Shown here piece by piece: positions 6,134-13,637 of a stretch of 13,884 bases of DNA (positions are counted from its first letter, which is position 1; every line of letters starts with the position of its first letter). The DNA lies in NCBI GenBank assembly GCA_900553765.1, contig USET01000017.1:1-13884 (forward strand). Reading direction: 5' to 3'. The DNA is from an uncultured Mycoplasmatota bacterium. GTDB taxonomy: Bacteria; Bacillota_I; Bacilli_A; RF39; UBA660. The notes beneath the pieces are model-generated. The model was not told the DNA's origin. It did no database searches and was given only the letters and a program-made list of their open reading frames with translations. The position numbers and the translations under genes are program-made.

Positions 6134-6590
6134 GTTTTTGAATCACCATCTTTTCATAACTTGCAAGCACCTCTTGTTCGATCTTTAAAATTGCATTCTG
6201 CTCTGTCGTTGCCGCTAACATTTGATCACATTCTTTCACAAATGTAATAAAGTTAGCATTACTTACATCGAGTTGCTTGCTATAGATAGAATACCCCATC
6301 TGTTGATAAATTCCTTTTAATTTATCGACGTTTGCTTCAGAAGATGTAATTCCAATATAAACATAGTACTTTCCCGCTTCCTCTGTATAAATATAATTAC
6401 TTAGATTAGCGACATTTTCCTGCATACTTTCCAAACTCGAATAGACACCACTCTGTAAAAAATAAAGTGGTTCACTCTCGGAAAATACTGTTTTCAAATC
6501 AACCTTACCTTCATATTGATTACATAGGAAAAATCCCATGAAAAAACCAAGACAAATAGAACACAAGATAGGAGTAATATATTTTTTCAT
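6129..6590 (-). CDS. Membrane-anchored SPOR-domain protein, positional SpoIIB counterpart
   Basis: 153 residues starting at ATG 6590, where AGGTGAT sits five bases upstream; a longer frame exists but lacks such a site. One membrane segment covers about residues 4-23, so the remainder is outside the cytoplasm. Residues 42-108 resemble a SPOR domain: YFLQSGVYSS, then KYYVYIGITS, a helix, and YSIYSKQL. SPOR domains bind denuded septal peptidoglycan. In B. subtilis the SPOR protein SpoIIB, which speeds engulfment, is encoded upstream of maf-radC-mreBCD. Here the gene lies directly upstream of radC and ends inside its start codon. I therefore infer a SpoIIB-like role, though a cell-division SPOR protein is possible. 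Confidence 0.72.
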   Translation of the reverse strand: MKKYITPILCSICLGFFMGFFLCNQYEGKVDLKTVFSESEPLYFLQSGVYSSLESMQENVANLSNYIYTEEAGKYYVYIGITSSEANVDKLKGIYQQMGYSIYSKQLDVSNANFITFVKECDQMLAATTEQNAILKIEQEVLASYEKMVIQKH

Positions 6591-6642
6591 TTTATCACCT
6601 ATCTCAATTATTCCATCTACTCGGTTCTTTTTTTGTCGAATT

Positions 6643-8079
6643 TTAATAAGCTTTTGCAAAATTTACAACATGTTTTGCTTTTTTATTACAACAGATACAA
6701 GTTTCTCCTTCTGCTGGTTGTTCTGTTGTAATACATCTTGTCGTGGCAGTTGTTTCTTCTTTTATCTTTTGCTCACAAGCTTCATCGCCACACCATGGTG
6801 CTTGCACAAATCCTCCTACGTTTTCTAATGCATCGATAAATTCATCTTTAGAATGAACACGTGTTGTATGTTTCTTCAAATGTTCTAATGCACGATCATA
6901 CATTTCTTCATGAATTTTATCTAATTGTTCTTGCACATTCATTGATAATGATTCGTCTAATGCTAACGTCAATTTTGCACCATCATTACGTTTTGCAAGA
7001 ACACAACTATTGTTTTCGATATCTTTCGGTCCAATTTCTAATCGAAGTGGAATTCCTTTCATTTCAGCTTCACTAAATTTCCATCCTGGAGTCTTATCAG
7101 AGTCGTCAACTCTAACACGAATTCCTGCATTGCGTAATTGCATTTCAATTTCACGAGCTTTTTCAAGTACTCCTTCCACTTGACTTCGAACTGGTATAAT
7201 CATAACCTGAATTGGTGCAACACGAGGTGGTAAAATAAGCCCATTGTTATCACCATGTACCATAATAATAGCTCCGATCAATCGTGTAGACACTCCCCAT
7301 GAAGTTTGATATACATATTCTAATTGATTAGAAGGATTCAAAAATTTCATATCAAATGCTTTCGCAAAACCTTGACCAAAATAATGACTCGTTCCAGATT
7401 GTAATGCTTTTCCATCATGCATCAATGCTTCAATTGTGTAAGTTTCCTCTGCACCAGCAAACTTCTCTTTCTCAGTTTTTAAACCTGTTACCATCGGAAT
7501 TGCTAATAAATTCTTACAAGTGTCTTTATAAATATCAAGCATTTGAAGCGTTTCCTCACGAGCTTCTTTTTCTGTTGCATGAATCGTATGACCTTCTTGC
7601 CATAAAAATTCGCTTCCTCTTAAGAATGGACGTGTCGTCTTTTCCCAACGAACCACACTACACCACTGATTATACTTTTTAGGTAAATCACGATAAGATT
7701 TTACGATTTTCGCATAGTGTTCACAAAATAAAGTCTCACTCGTTGGCCGAATCACACAAGATTCTTCCAACTCTTCTAATCCACCTTTTGTTACAACCGC
7801 ACATTCCGGAGCAAACCCTTCGACATGATCTGCTTCTTTCTGTAACAAACCAGATGGAATTAAAAGTGGCATATAAACATTTTCATGCCCTGTCTCTTTA
7901 AACTTACGATCTAATTCATTTTGGATATTTTCCCAAATCGCATACCCATAAGGTCTATAAATTATGAATCCTTTAATACTACTATAATCCATCAATTCTG
8001 CTTTTTTACATACATCCGTATACCATTGTGCGAAATTTTCATCCATCGAGCAAATCGCATCATTTTTCTTTTGACTCAT
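6643..8079 (-). CDS. proS: Prolyl-tRNA synthetase, archaeal/eukaryotic type
   Basis: 478 residues, class II aminoacyl-tRNA synthetase that charges tRNA-Pro in the cytoplasm. It is the short type without the bacterial editing (INS) domain. Visible are VIRPTSET (110-116), motif 2 [20 protein letters not shown] (143-161) with EGHTIHAT, and motif 3 [20 protein letters not shown] (267-286), then the anticodon-binding domain and a C-terminal zinc-type domain with C430, C435, C449 and C461/C463/C464, ending in the characteristic Tyr. Start ATG 8079 has AGAGGAG five bases upstream and an extended -10 box. The leader is too short for a T-box. The protein is complete; this type is found in scattered Firmicutes and mycoplasmas. 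Confidence 0.97.
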   Translation of the reverse strand: MSQKKNDAICSMDENFAQWYTDVCKKAELMDYSSIKGFIIYRPYGYAIWENIQNELDRKFKETGHENVYMPLLIPSGLLQKEADHVEGFAPECAVVTKGGLEELEESCVIRPTSETLFCEHYAKIVKSYRDLPKKYNQWCSVVRWEKTTRPFLRGSEFLWQEGHTIHATEKEAREETLQMLDIYKDTCKNLLAIPMVTGLKTEKEKFAGAEETYTIEALMHDGKALQSGTSHYFGQGFAKAFDMKFLNPSNQLEYVYQTSWGVSTRLIGAIIMVHGDNNGLILPPRVAPIQVMIIPVRSQVEGVLEKAREIEMQLRNAGIRVRVDDSDKTPGWKFSEAEMKGIPLRLEIGPKDIENNSCVLAKRNDGAKLTLALDESLSMNVQEQLDKIHEEMYDRALEHLKKHTTRVHSKDEFIDALENVGGFVQAPWCGDEACEQKIKEETTATTRCITTEQPAEGETCICCNKKAKHVVNFAKAY

Positions 8080-8111
8080 AATACTCCTCTTTTCTTTTCA
8101 TATGTATCCAT

Positions 8112-8120
8112 ATTATATCA
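8112..8120 (-). promoter_or_regulatory. Extended -10 promoter of proS
   Basis: Minus strand TGATATAAT, a perfect TGn-TATAAT, 32 bases before the proS start. No clear -35. CATATG occurs on both sides (8099-8104 and 8119-8124), which may be chance. Confidence 0.55.
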
Positions 8121-8197
8121 TATGTCATTTATCTTTTGTAGATTTAATTGTATAAAAATAAATTCATTTTCTCATAACAAAGTAAAGGGGGAATCAA

Positions 8198-8368
8198 ATG
8201 GATCCTATCAAAGAAATTGGAAATATGTTAGATTGGAATTTTGAATGTGCTAAAAAATGTTATGATTACGAAGCAAAAATCAAAGACCCAGAAATGAAAC
8301 TATTGTTACATCAAATGGCACATTTACATATCAAACACTATTTAGAACTAACGAAAAGATTACAATAA
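8198..8368 (+). CDS. Small 56-residue helical protein, possibly ferritin-like or coat-like
   Basis: A short gene with an excellent Shine-Dalgarno (AAAGGGGGAATCAAATG) and a terminator directly after its stop. The product begins MDPIKEIGNMLDWNFECAKK and continues with two predicted amphipathic helices separated at KIKDPEMK; the second reads LLLHQMAHLHIKHYLELTKR. The pattern of acidic and His residues, with a D-P-E-M turn, recalls the helical hairpins of small ferritin-like and CotF-type spore-coat proteins, but this is a resemblance of style, not a firm match. It has two Cys and no membrane segment. It is transcribed away from proS. A sporulation or metal-related role is inference only. Confidence 0.7.
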   Translation: MDPIKEIGNMLDWNFECAKKCYDYEAKIKDPEMKLLLHQMAHLHIKHYLELTKRLQ

Positions 8369-8392
8369 AAAAGCATCTTCAAGATGCTTTTT
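8368..8392. terminator. Bidirectional terminator between two small convergent genes
   Basis: AAAAAGCATC pairs with GATGCTTTTT around a short loop, with A and T runs on both sides. It touches the stop codons of both the + gene (8366-8368) and the - gene (8391-8393), so one hairpin ends both. Confidence 0.9.
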
Positions 8393-8606
8393 ATCTTCCT
8401 CTTCTACCATTTGGAGTCATATATGTTTTTACATATGCATTTCGTGCCTTAGAAGCTTCTTTTCTCTGTTCATAAATGGAACGATATCCATTTCCCCCAT
8501 ATTTCATATTGATCTTCTCATCAATAGATAATGGAGTTCGAATCGTCGTTAAATGAGAAAGCATCGGAATGCGGTTTGTAACAGCTTCAAATAATTTTAT
8601 CTTCAT
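8391..8606 (-). CDS. Hypothetical 71-residue basic protein
   Basis: I do not recognise this protein. It begins MKIKLFEAVTNRIPMLSHLT, has a glycine-containing middle (KYGGNGYRSIYEQR), and ends in a basic stretch (TPNGRRGR). It has many Arg and Lys, no Cys, no membrane segment and no signal peptide. The gene is clearly real: GGAGGTG lies six bases before ATG, a near-ideal extended promoter lies upstream, and a hairpin terminator follows. It sits after mutL on the same strand, but its own promoter argues for independent expression. Charge and size would suit nucleic-acid binding, but that is a guess. Confidence 0.75.
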   Translation of the reverse strand: MKIKLFEAVTNRIPMLSHLTTIRTPLSIDEKINMKYGGNGYRSIYEQRKEASKARNAYVKTYMTPNGRRGR

Positions 8607-8630
8607 GGTGCACCTCCTTCAAGCTTTATC

Positions 8631-8659
8631 ATTATAACACCTGACAAATAGAAAGACAA
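8631..8659 (-). promoter_or_regulatory. Strong extended promoter of the 71-residue basic protein gene
   Basis: Minus strand: -35 TTGTCT (8654-8659), 17-bp spacer, -10 TATAAT (8631-8636) preceded by TGT, so both hexamers and the TGn element are present. It starts just after the mutL stop. Confidence 0.75.
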
Positions 8660-8662
8660 TAG

Positions 8663-10459
8663 TTAAACTAATTGATCAAACCCACTTCGTTTAAATAATT
8701 TTTCTAAGTCGTAATTAGAGTAAAAAATAATCGTCGGACGACCATGTGGACAATGGAAAGGATTATCACAATTGCGTAAATCTGCAATCAACTGTTCTAA
8801 TTCTTCCGTCGATACATAGTCGTTTGCCTTAATTGCAAGTTTACAACTCATCATCGTCGCAACGCGTTCGTTAAATTTCTCGATTGAAAATTTATCGCCG
8901 ATCTGCAATACGATTTCGATAATTTTTCGAATTGCCTGTTCTTCATACCCATTCGGTAACCAAGTCGGATGTTCTTTTACGATAATAGAATTTACACCAA
9001 ATTCTTCGATTTTAAATTTTAAACGTTCCAACACTTCCATGTGTTGTTTTAATAACATAAATTCTTGATTCGATAGTTCGATCGTAAGAGGAATTAACAT
9101 CGCAATCGCAGTCTGATTCGGTTCTCCCATCTCACGTTTAAATTTTTCGTAATTGACGCGTTCCTTGGCTGCGTGTTGGTCCATCATGTACATACCAAGT
9201 TCATTTTGACAGATAACGTAAGTTCCATGTACGACACCCACTGGATAAATCATAGGTAGACGTTCTTTCTTTTCTTCTACATCTTCCGTAAAAATTGCAT
9301 CGTTTTCTTCTTCCTTTTCCTCTTCTTCTTTTGGAGCGGAAATGAAGTCATCGTTCACTTGATACGTCGTTTCTGATTCACTTACTGGCATATCAAAATC
9401 AAGCGTCAATGTTTCGTATTTCGGCTTTTCTTTTACTACTTTTTCCTCTTCTTCTACTTTAATATGAGGAATCAATGTTCTCTTCGATAACTTTGTACGG
9501 ATCATTTCTGTAATTAAACTTGATAATTGATCGAGTTTACTAAATTTGATATCCTGCTTCGTCGGGTGAATATTTACATCGATCAAGCTTGGATCTACTT
9601 CGATATTCAAGACGACAATTGGATAACGATTATCTGGTTTATACGAATGATAAGCGTCGTTGATGACACGGTTGAGTTCCATGTTTCTTACGACTCTCCC
9701 ATTGACGAGCGTTACCATATGATTTCTAGTTGAACGATGTACTTCTGGAAGTGAAATATATCCTTCTACTGTGTAATCATCATTTTCCCCTTCTACAAAG
9801 AGCATTTTCTTTGTGATTTCTAATCCATATATATTGTGAATTGTCTTTAAAATATCTCCTGATCCATCTGTCTTTAAAATAATATGCCCATTATTGGAAA
9901 ATGTAAATTTGATCTTCGGATGAGATAGCGCAATTTTATTCATATAATCTGTCATAACGGCAAGTTCTGCTTGTAAGCTTTTAATGTGCTTTAATCTTGC
10001 AGGGGTATTATAAAATAAGTTACGAACCGATAAAATCGTTCCTTTGCGGGCATCTCCACGTGTAACAGAAGTAACATGTCCTCCACTTAATTCAACGACA
10101 GTACCAATTTCTCCTGTTGAAGTCTTTAAGGTGATTTCGCTCACACTGGCAATCGATGGAAGCGCTTCTCCACGGAACCCTAATGTTGCGATGTGATATA
10201 AATCTTCCTCACGTAAAAGTTTACTCGTCGCATGCCGGGAAAAAGCAAGCATCGCATCTTCCTTTTCCATTCCAACACCATTATCTGTTACTTTGACTTC
10301 TTTCGTTCCAGCATCGATCACTTCTACTTTGATCTCCGTACTCCCAGCATCGATACTATTTTCAACGAGCTCTTTGACGACAGATGCACTTCGTTCAACA
10401 ACCTCACCTGCTGCGATTTTATTTGCAAGTATTTCATCCATAATTTTAATTTTCGACAT
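8663..10459 (-). CDS. mutL: DNA mismatch repair protein MutL
   Basis: 598 residues. The N-terminal GHKL ATPase has ELVENSIDAG, TDNGVGM, GFRGEALPSIASVS and NLFYNTPARLK; an acidic linker with runs of Glu covers about 340-400; the C-terminal dimerisation domain carries the endonuclease motif DQHAAKERVNYE from residue 427, with SCKLAIKAND and CPHGRPT as further metal-site elements. MutL of this type nicks the new strand after MutS finds a mismatch. Start ATG 10459 is chosen over an in-frame GTG at 10468 because that GTG is part of the Shine-Dalgarno (AGGTGAGAACAATG). No mutS is adjacent; the upstream neighbour is uvrC, separated by a terminator and a new promoter. Confidence 0.97.
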   Translation of the reverse strand: MSKIKIMDEILANKIAAGEVVERSASVVKELVENSIDAGSTEIKVEVIDAGTKEVKVTDNGVGMEKEDAMLAFSRHATSKLLREEDLYHIATLGFRGEALPSIASVSEITLKTSTGEIGTVVELSGGHVTSVTRGDARKGTILSVRNLFYNTPARLKHIKSLQAELAVMTDYMNKIALSHPKIKFTFSNNGHIILKTDGSGDILKTIHNIYGLEITKKMLFVEGENDDYTVEGYISLPEVHRSTRNHMVTLVNGRVVRNMELNRVINDAYHSYKPDNRYPIVVLNIEVDPSLIDVNIHPTKQDIKFSKLDQLSSLITEMIRTKLSKRTLIPHIKVEEEEKVVKEKPKYETLTLDFDMPVSESETTYQVNDDFISAPKEEEEKEEENDAIFTEDVEEKKERLPMIYPVGVVHGTYVICQNELGMYMMDQHAAKERVNYEKFKREMGEPNQTAIAMLIPLTIELSNQEFMLLKQHMEVLERLKFKIEEFGVNSIIVKEHPTWLPNGYEEQAIRKIIEIVLQIGDKFSIEKFNERVATMMSCKLAIKANDYVSTEELEQLIADLRNCDNPFHCPHGRPTIIFYSNYDLEKLFKRSGFDQLV

Positions 10460-10476
10460 TGTTCTCACCTACTACC

Positions 10477-10485
10477 ATTGTACCA
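10477..10485 (-). promoter_or_regulatory. Extended -10 promoter of mutL
   Basis: Minus strand TGGTACAAT (TGn-TACAAT), 17 bases before the mutL start and just after the uvrC terminator; the -35 is weak. The leader would be about 11 bases. Confidence 0.5.
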
Positions 10486-10501
10486 CAAATTCATTGATTC
10501 C

Positions 10502-10529
10502 AAAGAAAAACCAAGAAAAATTCCTTGGT
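10502..10529 (-). terminator. Terminator after uvrC
   Basis: Minus strand: ACCAAG pairs with CTTGGT (extendable inward with a G-U pair), followed by TTTTTCTTT. It lies 5 bases after the uvrC stop. Confidence 0.75.
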
Positions 10530-10534
10530 AATAT

Positions 10535-12310
10535 CTATTTCTTTTCTTCGTCCATCGCCTGTAAAAATTCATATAGATTGAAAGCGACTTTCTCTGGTAA
10601 AATCTCTTTTAATTCATCGACACTGAGCGATTTCAACTTCGTCGTCGTTCGATATCTTTTTAGAAGTTCTTTCTTTCTCTTTTCCCCGATTCCTTCTACG
10701 TGATCCAATACGCTTTCTAATGCCCCTTTACTACGAATTTGTTTGTGATAATGAATTGTATAATTATGTACTTCGTCCTGCATTCGCTCTAAATAGTAAA
10801 AGAGATTACTTCGCTTATTGATATCGATTTCCACGATCGGATCGAAAGCAAGAAGTTTACTTGTAGCATGGTGATCATCCTTTTTAAGCCCCACGACAGG
10901 AATATTCATTCCTAAACTAGCAAGCACTTCCCTAGCGACATGCATCTGACCGATTCCTCCATCGACAATGATCAAATCTGGACGTGTCAGTCCATCTTTT
11001 AAAACGCGGAAATACCTACGATAAATTACTTCGCGCATCGTTCCATAATCATCGTTTTGATCAACGGTAATTTTAAATTTCCGATAATCGTTTTTGCTTG
11101 GTTTTCCATCTACAAACACGACCATTCCAGAAACATTGTAAGATCCAAACAAATTAGAATTGTCAAATAGTTCGATGCGATCCAAATGATCGAGGTGTAA
11201 GATATTTTGAAGTTCTTGGTTAGCAAGTGTCGTTCTTTCCTCATCCTTTTGGATTAATTCAAATTTTTCATTCATCGCAATCTTCGCATTATCGCACGCC
11301 ATTAAAACCATGTTTTTCTTTACTCCACGGATCGGAACGTGAACCGTAACTCCTAACACAGACTCCAATAGTTCCGTATCGACTTGATCTGGCACTAAAA
11401 TTTCTTTAGGTAATAATACGTTTTTCTCGTAGAATTTAGCAATGTACCGCGTGAGTTCCTCTCCTACTTCATCGACAATTGGAAAGATATGACTATGTCT
11501 TTCTAAAATCTTTCCTCCTCTTACAAAGAAACACTGAATAGATAAATATCCTTTTTCTTCGTAATATCCAAAAATATCTCGATCGACATCGTCTTGAATT
11601 TCCACTTTCTGTTTTGAAAGTGTCGTTTCAATATAAGAGAGAAGTTCTTTTAATTCCTGAGCTTTCTCATAATTCATTTTCATACTTTCCGCAAGCATTT
11701 CCGACTTGATCTTCTCTGTAATTAACGTATGATCACCCTTTAAGAATCTTTGGATATCTCTGACCATTTCATCAATTTTGTCTTTGGATACTTGATACGT
11801 ACAATACCCTAAACATTGCCCTATATGATAATAAAGACATGGCTTTTTCTGAAATGTTCGACACTTTCTCAAAGGATACATACGATTCAATAAATTGACA
11901 ACAGAGCGAGCCGCACTCACGTTTGGATATGGTCCATATAATTTCGTATGACGGTTTTTCTTACGATTGATATTACGTACGACCAAGAGTCTAGGTACCG
12001 CTTCCTCCGTAAGTTCGATATACGGATAGCTTTTATCATCTCGCAATAAGATATTATATTTTGGATCGTATTTTTTAATTAAATTTAACTCTAAAATAAA
12101 TGCTTCTGTCTCACTTCCGACAACCATATATTCAAAATCGGCAATCTCGCTTACTAGACGAGCTGTCTTTCCAGTATGAGTTCCACGAAAATAAGAACTT
12201 AATCTATTTTTTAACTTCTTTGCCTTTCCAACATAGATGATCACCCCATCTTTGTTTTTCATGAGATAACATCCTGGTTTTTGTGGCACGAGTGATAATT
12301 TTTGTTTCAT
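10535..12310 (-). CDS. uvrC: Excinuclease ABC subunit C
   Basis: 591 residues from ATG 12310. UvrC makes both incisions in nucleotide excision repair after UvrA/UvrB recognise damage. In order: N-terminal GIY-YIG nuclease (GCYLMKN, VIIYVGKAKKLKNRL), a four-cysteine block C150, C158, C166, C170, a UVR/UvrB-binding motif (MNYEKAQELKELL, about 212-225), the RNase H-like nuclease (IELFDNSN, PDLIIVDGGIGQM, DEVHNYTIHYHKQIRSKG), and a C-terminal helix-hairpin-helix (VEGIGEKRKKELLKRY). An in-frame ATG at 12319 touches AGGGG directly; the ATG at 12310 has it nine bases upstream and is preferred. The cysteine block matches the reported iron-sulfur site of UvrC. Its own promoter and terminator make it a single transcription unit. 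Confidence 0.97.
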   Translation of the reverse strand: MKQKLSLVPQKPGCYLMKNKDGVIIYVGKAKKLKNRLSSYFRGTHTGKTARLVSEIADFEYMVVGSETEAFILELNLIKKYDPKYNILLRDDKSYPYIELTEEAVPRLLVVRNINRKKNRHTKLYGPYPNVSAARSVVNLLNRMYPLRKCRTFQKKPCLYYHIGQCLGYCTYQVSKDKIDEMVRDIQRFLKGDHTLITEKIKSEMLAESMKMNYEKAQELKELLSYIETTLSKQKVEIQDDVDRDIFGYYEEKGYLSIQCFFVRGGKILERHSHIFPIVDEVGEELTRYIAKFYEKNVLLPKEILVPDQVDTELLESVLGVTVHVPIRGVKKNMVLMACDNAKIAMNEKFELIQKDEERTTLANQELQNILHLDHLDRIELFDNSNLFGSYNVSGMVVFVDGKPSKNDYRKFKITVDQNDDYGTMREVIYRRYFRVLKDGLTRPDLIIVDGGIGQMHVAREVLASLGMNIPVVGLKKDDHHATSKLLAFDPIVEIDINKRSNLFYYLERMQDEVHNYTIHYHKQIRSKGALESVLDHVEGIGEKRKKELLKRYRTTTKLKSLSVDELKEILPEKVAFNLYEFLQAMDEEKK

Positions 12311-12334
12311 ACATACCATCCCCTACGTGCCTAT

Positions 12335-12343
12335 ATTATAACA
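12335..12343 (-). promoter_or_regulatory. Extended -10 promoter of uvrC
   Basis: Minus strand TGTTATAAT, perfect TGn-TATAAT, 24 bases before ATG 12310; no good -35. The predicted start near 12328 leaves room for the AGGGG site only with the 12310 start. Confidence 0.6.
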
Positions 12344-12353
12344 AATTTGTAAT

Positions 12354-12381
12354 AAAAAAAGAAGTTGCACACGCTACTTCT
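12354..12381 (-). terminator. Terminator of the CYTH-like gene
   Basis: Minus strand: AGAAGT pairs with ACTTCT, with an inner GC/GC pairing, followed by a T-run. The gene's TAG stop lies within the left arm of the stem. Confidence 0.8.
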
Positions 12382-12931
12382 CAAAAAAGGTAGAATCATC
12401 GATATCTTTCGTATATTCATACCAATTCGTTAGATAGTGATGATACTGCTGATAAAACTGTTCTGGTGACGTTAACACGATGTGGAACTGTTCAAAAAAG
12501 TGATATAACTTTTCAGTACCGTCCTTAACCTGATCTCTTGGCAATTCGATCGATACACTTATAACATATCCATAGCGGAATGTCTTATCGAGCGTAATCT
12601 CTAAATCTTGATACGTAAATAGCTTACGTAGGCGATACCACTTTGTATCAAGTGTATGTCCTAATAGCCTTAAAATATCGAGCATCTTTTCATGATCCTC
12701 ATACGATACCGCAACGAGAATATCCTCATCGACATTTCCCTTTCTCATACGTAAAACCATTCGATCTTTTTCTACCAACGCACGAAAATCATAAGTACAT
12801 CGATATTTATAAATAATCTGTCGTTTTGATTCTTTTACTGTCGCATGTTCCTCTAAAAATTGTACGATATTTTCATATGTTTTCTTATCGATAAACGTTC
12901 TTTGTTCTAATTTATGCACCCCAACCACCAT
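12374..12931 (-). CDS. CYTH-like (triphosphate-tunnel) domain protein, degenerate
   Basis: 185 residues from ATG 12931; a longer frame begins inside the promoter and cannot be used. The pattern resembles a CYTH domain: KLEQRTFID at the front, then Q-IIYKYRCTYD, RMVLRMRKG, a helix, WYRLRKLFTYQDLEITLDKT, and GYVISVSIEL. CYTH enzymes (adenylate cyclase class IV, thiamine triphosphatase, inorganic triphosphatase) bind triphosphates through an ExExK start and charged tunnel residues. Here the ExExK motif is reduced to LEQRT and the late Glu-x-Glu is only SIEL, so catalysis is doubtful. There is no strong Shine-Dalgarno (AAAGG next to ATG). It diverges from yigZ. It may be a polyphosphate or nucleotide-binding protein; family confidence is moderate. 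Confidence 0.6.
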   Translation of the reverse strand: MVVGVHKLEQRTFIDKKTYENIVQFLEEHATVKESKRQIIYKYRCTYDFRALVEKDRMVLRMRKGNVDEDILVAVSYEDHEKMLDILRLLGHTLDTKWYRLRKLFTYQDLEITLDKTFRYGYVISVSIELPRDQVKDGTEKLYHFFEQFHIVLTSPEQFYQQYHHYLTNWYEYTKDIDDSTFFEK

Positions 12932-12945
12932 ACCTTTATATCTCC

Positions 12946-12973
12946 ATTCTATCATATGAAAAAAAATTGTCAA
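12946..12973 (-). promoter_or_regulatory. Promoter of the CYTH-like gene
   Basis: Minus strand: consensus -35 TTGACA (12968-12973), 16-bp spacer, -10 TAGAAT (12946-12951) with TGA extension. Its -35 overlaps that of the opposite promoter. Confidence 0.7.
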
Positions 12974-12995
12974 AGGATGAAATATAGGTTACAAT
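12967..12995 (+). promoter_or_regulatory. Promoter of yigZ, -35 shared with the opposite promoter
   Basis: Plus strand: -35 TTGTCA (12967-12972), 17-bp spacer, -10 TACAAT (12990-12995). Five of the six -35 base pairs are also used by the divergent promoter. Confidence 0.7.
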
Positions 12996-13010
12996 AAAAA
13001 TGGTGATGAC

Positions 13011-13610
13011 ATGAAAAGTATCAAAGAAAAATCTATATCAGAATTAGAAATTCAAAAATCAAAATTTATTACAGTTCTCTATCCCATCCATAATATCGAA
13101 GAAGTAAAAGAAGCGTTATTAGAAGCAAAAAAAGAGTTTCCAAATGCAACTCATTATTGCTATGCGTACATTCTCGATCAAAACGAAAGATGCAGTGACG
13201 ATGGAGAACCGAGTAAAACAGCAGGTATGCCGATGTTGAATGTACTGAAAATGCAAGACTATCAACACATTTTAGCGATCGTAGTACGCTACTTTGGTGG
13301 AATCAAATTAGGCGCTGGTGGACTCGTTCGAGCTTACACAAAAGCAGTGACAACTGCCTTAGAAAATATAACCCCAATATCACTTGTTCCTGGAATGCGA
13401 TATAATATCTTTTTCTCATATGAACAATTAAAAGAGATCGATCACTTATTAAAAAATATTTCGATCACAGAAAAAAAGTTCGATGAAGTCATCCAATATC
13501 AGATCGAATTACCGATCGAATCTTGTGAAACTATTTTACAAGCCATAAAATCAAAAACGCTTAAGATAGAGAAAAAAGATCATATTTTTATAAATGATGT
13601 ACTATCATAA
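13011..13610 (+). CDS. yigZ: YigZ/YvyE family (IMPACT N-terminal domain) protein
   Basis: 199 residues, standard length. The N-terminal UPF0029/IMPACT domain has SKFITVLYP, THYCYAYILD, the signature SDDGEPSKTAGMPML and VRYFGGIKLGAGGLVRAY (about 92-109); the C-terminal half is the second domain of about 60 residues seen in bacterial YigZ. Eukaryotic IMPACT is involved in translational control through GCN2; the bacterial function is not settled, with a role at the ribosome or as a regulator proposed. Start ATG 13011 has GGTGAT three bases upstream. It is the only long rightward gene in the core block, and is transcribed from its own promoter. Confidence 0.95.
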   Translation: MKSIKEKSISELEIQKSKFITVLYPIHNIEEVKEALLEAKKEFPNATHYCYAYILDQNERCSDDGEPSKTAGMPMLNVLKMQDYQHILAIVVRYFGGIKLGAGGLVRAYTKAVTTALENITPISLVPGMRYNIFFSYEQLKEIDHLLKNISITEKKFDEVIQYQIELPIESCETILQAIKSKTLKIEKKDHIFINDVLS

Positions 13611-13637
13611 AAATTAGTAAGTGATATTTGCAATTGA

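Noticed and set aside
7356..7682. Long plus-strand frame opposite proS, and similar antisense frames
   Set aside because: It lies wholly within a conserved gene, has no ribosome site and no recognisable protein features.
8099..8124. Operator from two CATATG sites around the proS -10 box
   Set aside because: Short AT-rich palindromes are expected by chance in this composition and no regulator is implied.
8080..8197. T-box or other riboswitch before proS
   Set aside because: The promoter lies only about 30 bases before the start codon, which leaves no room for a leader structure.
12919..12973. Longer start of the CYTH-like gene at 12973
   Set aside because: That start lies inside the -35 box of the gene's own promoter, so it cannot be in the transcript; ATG 12931 is used.
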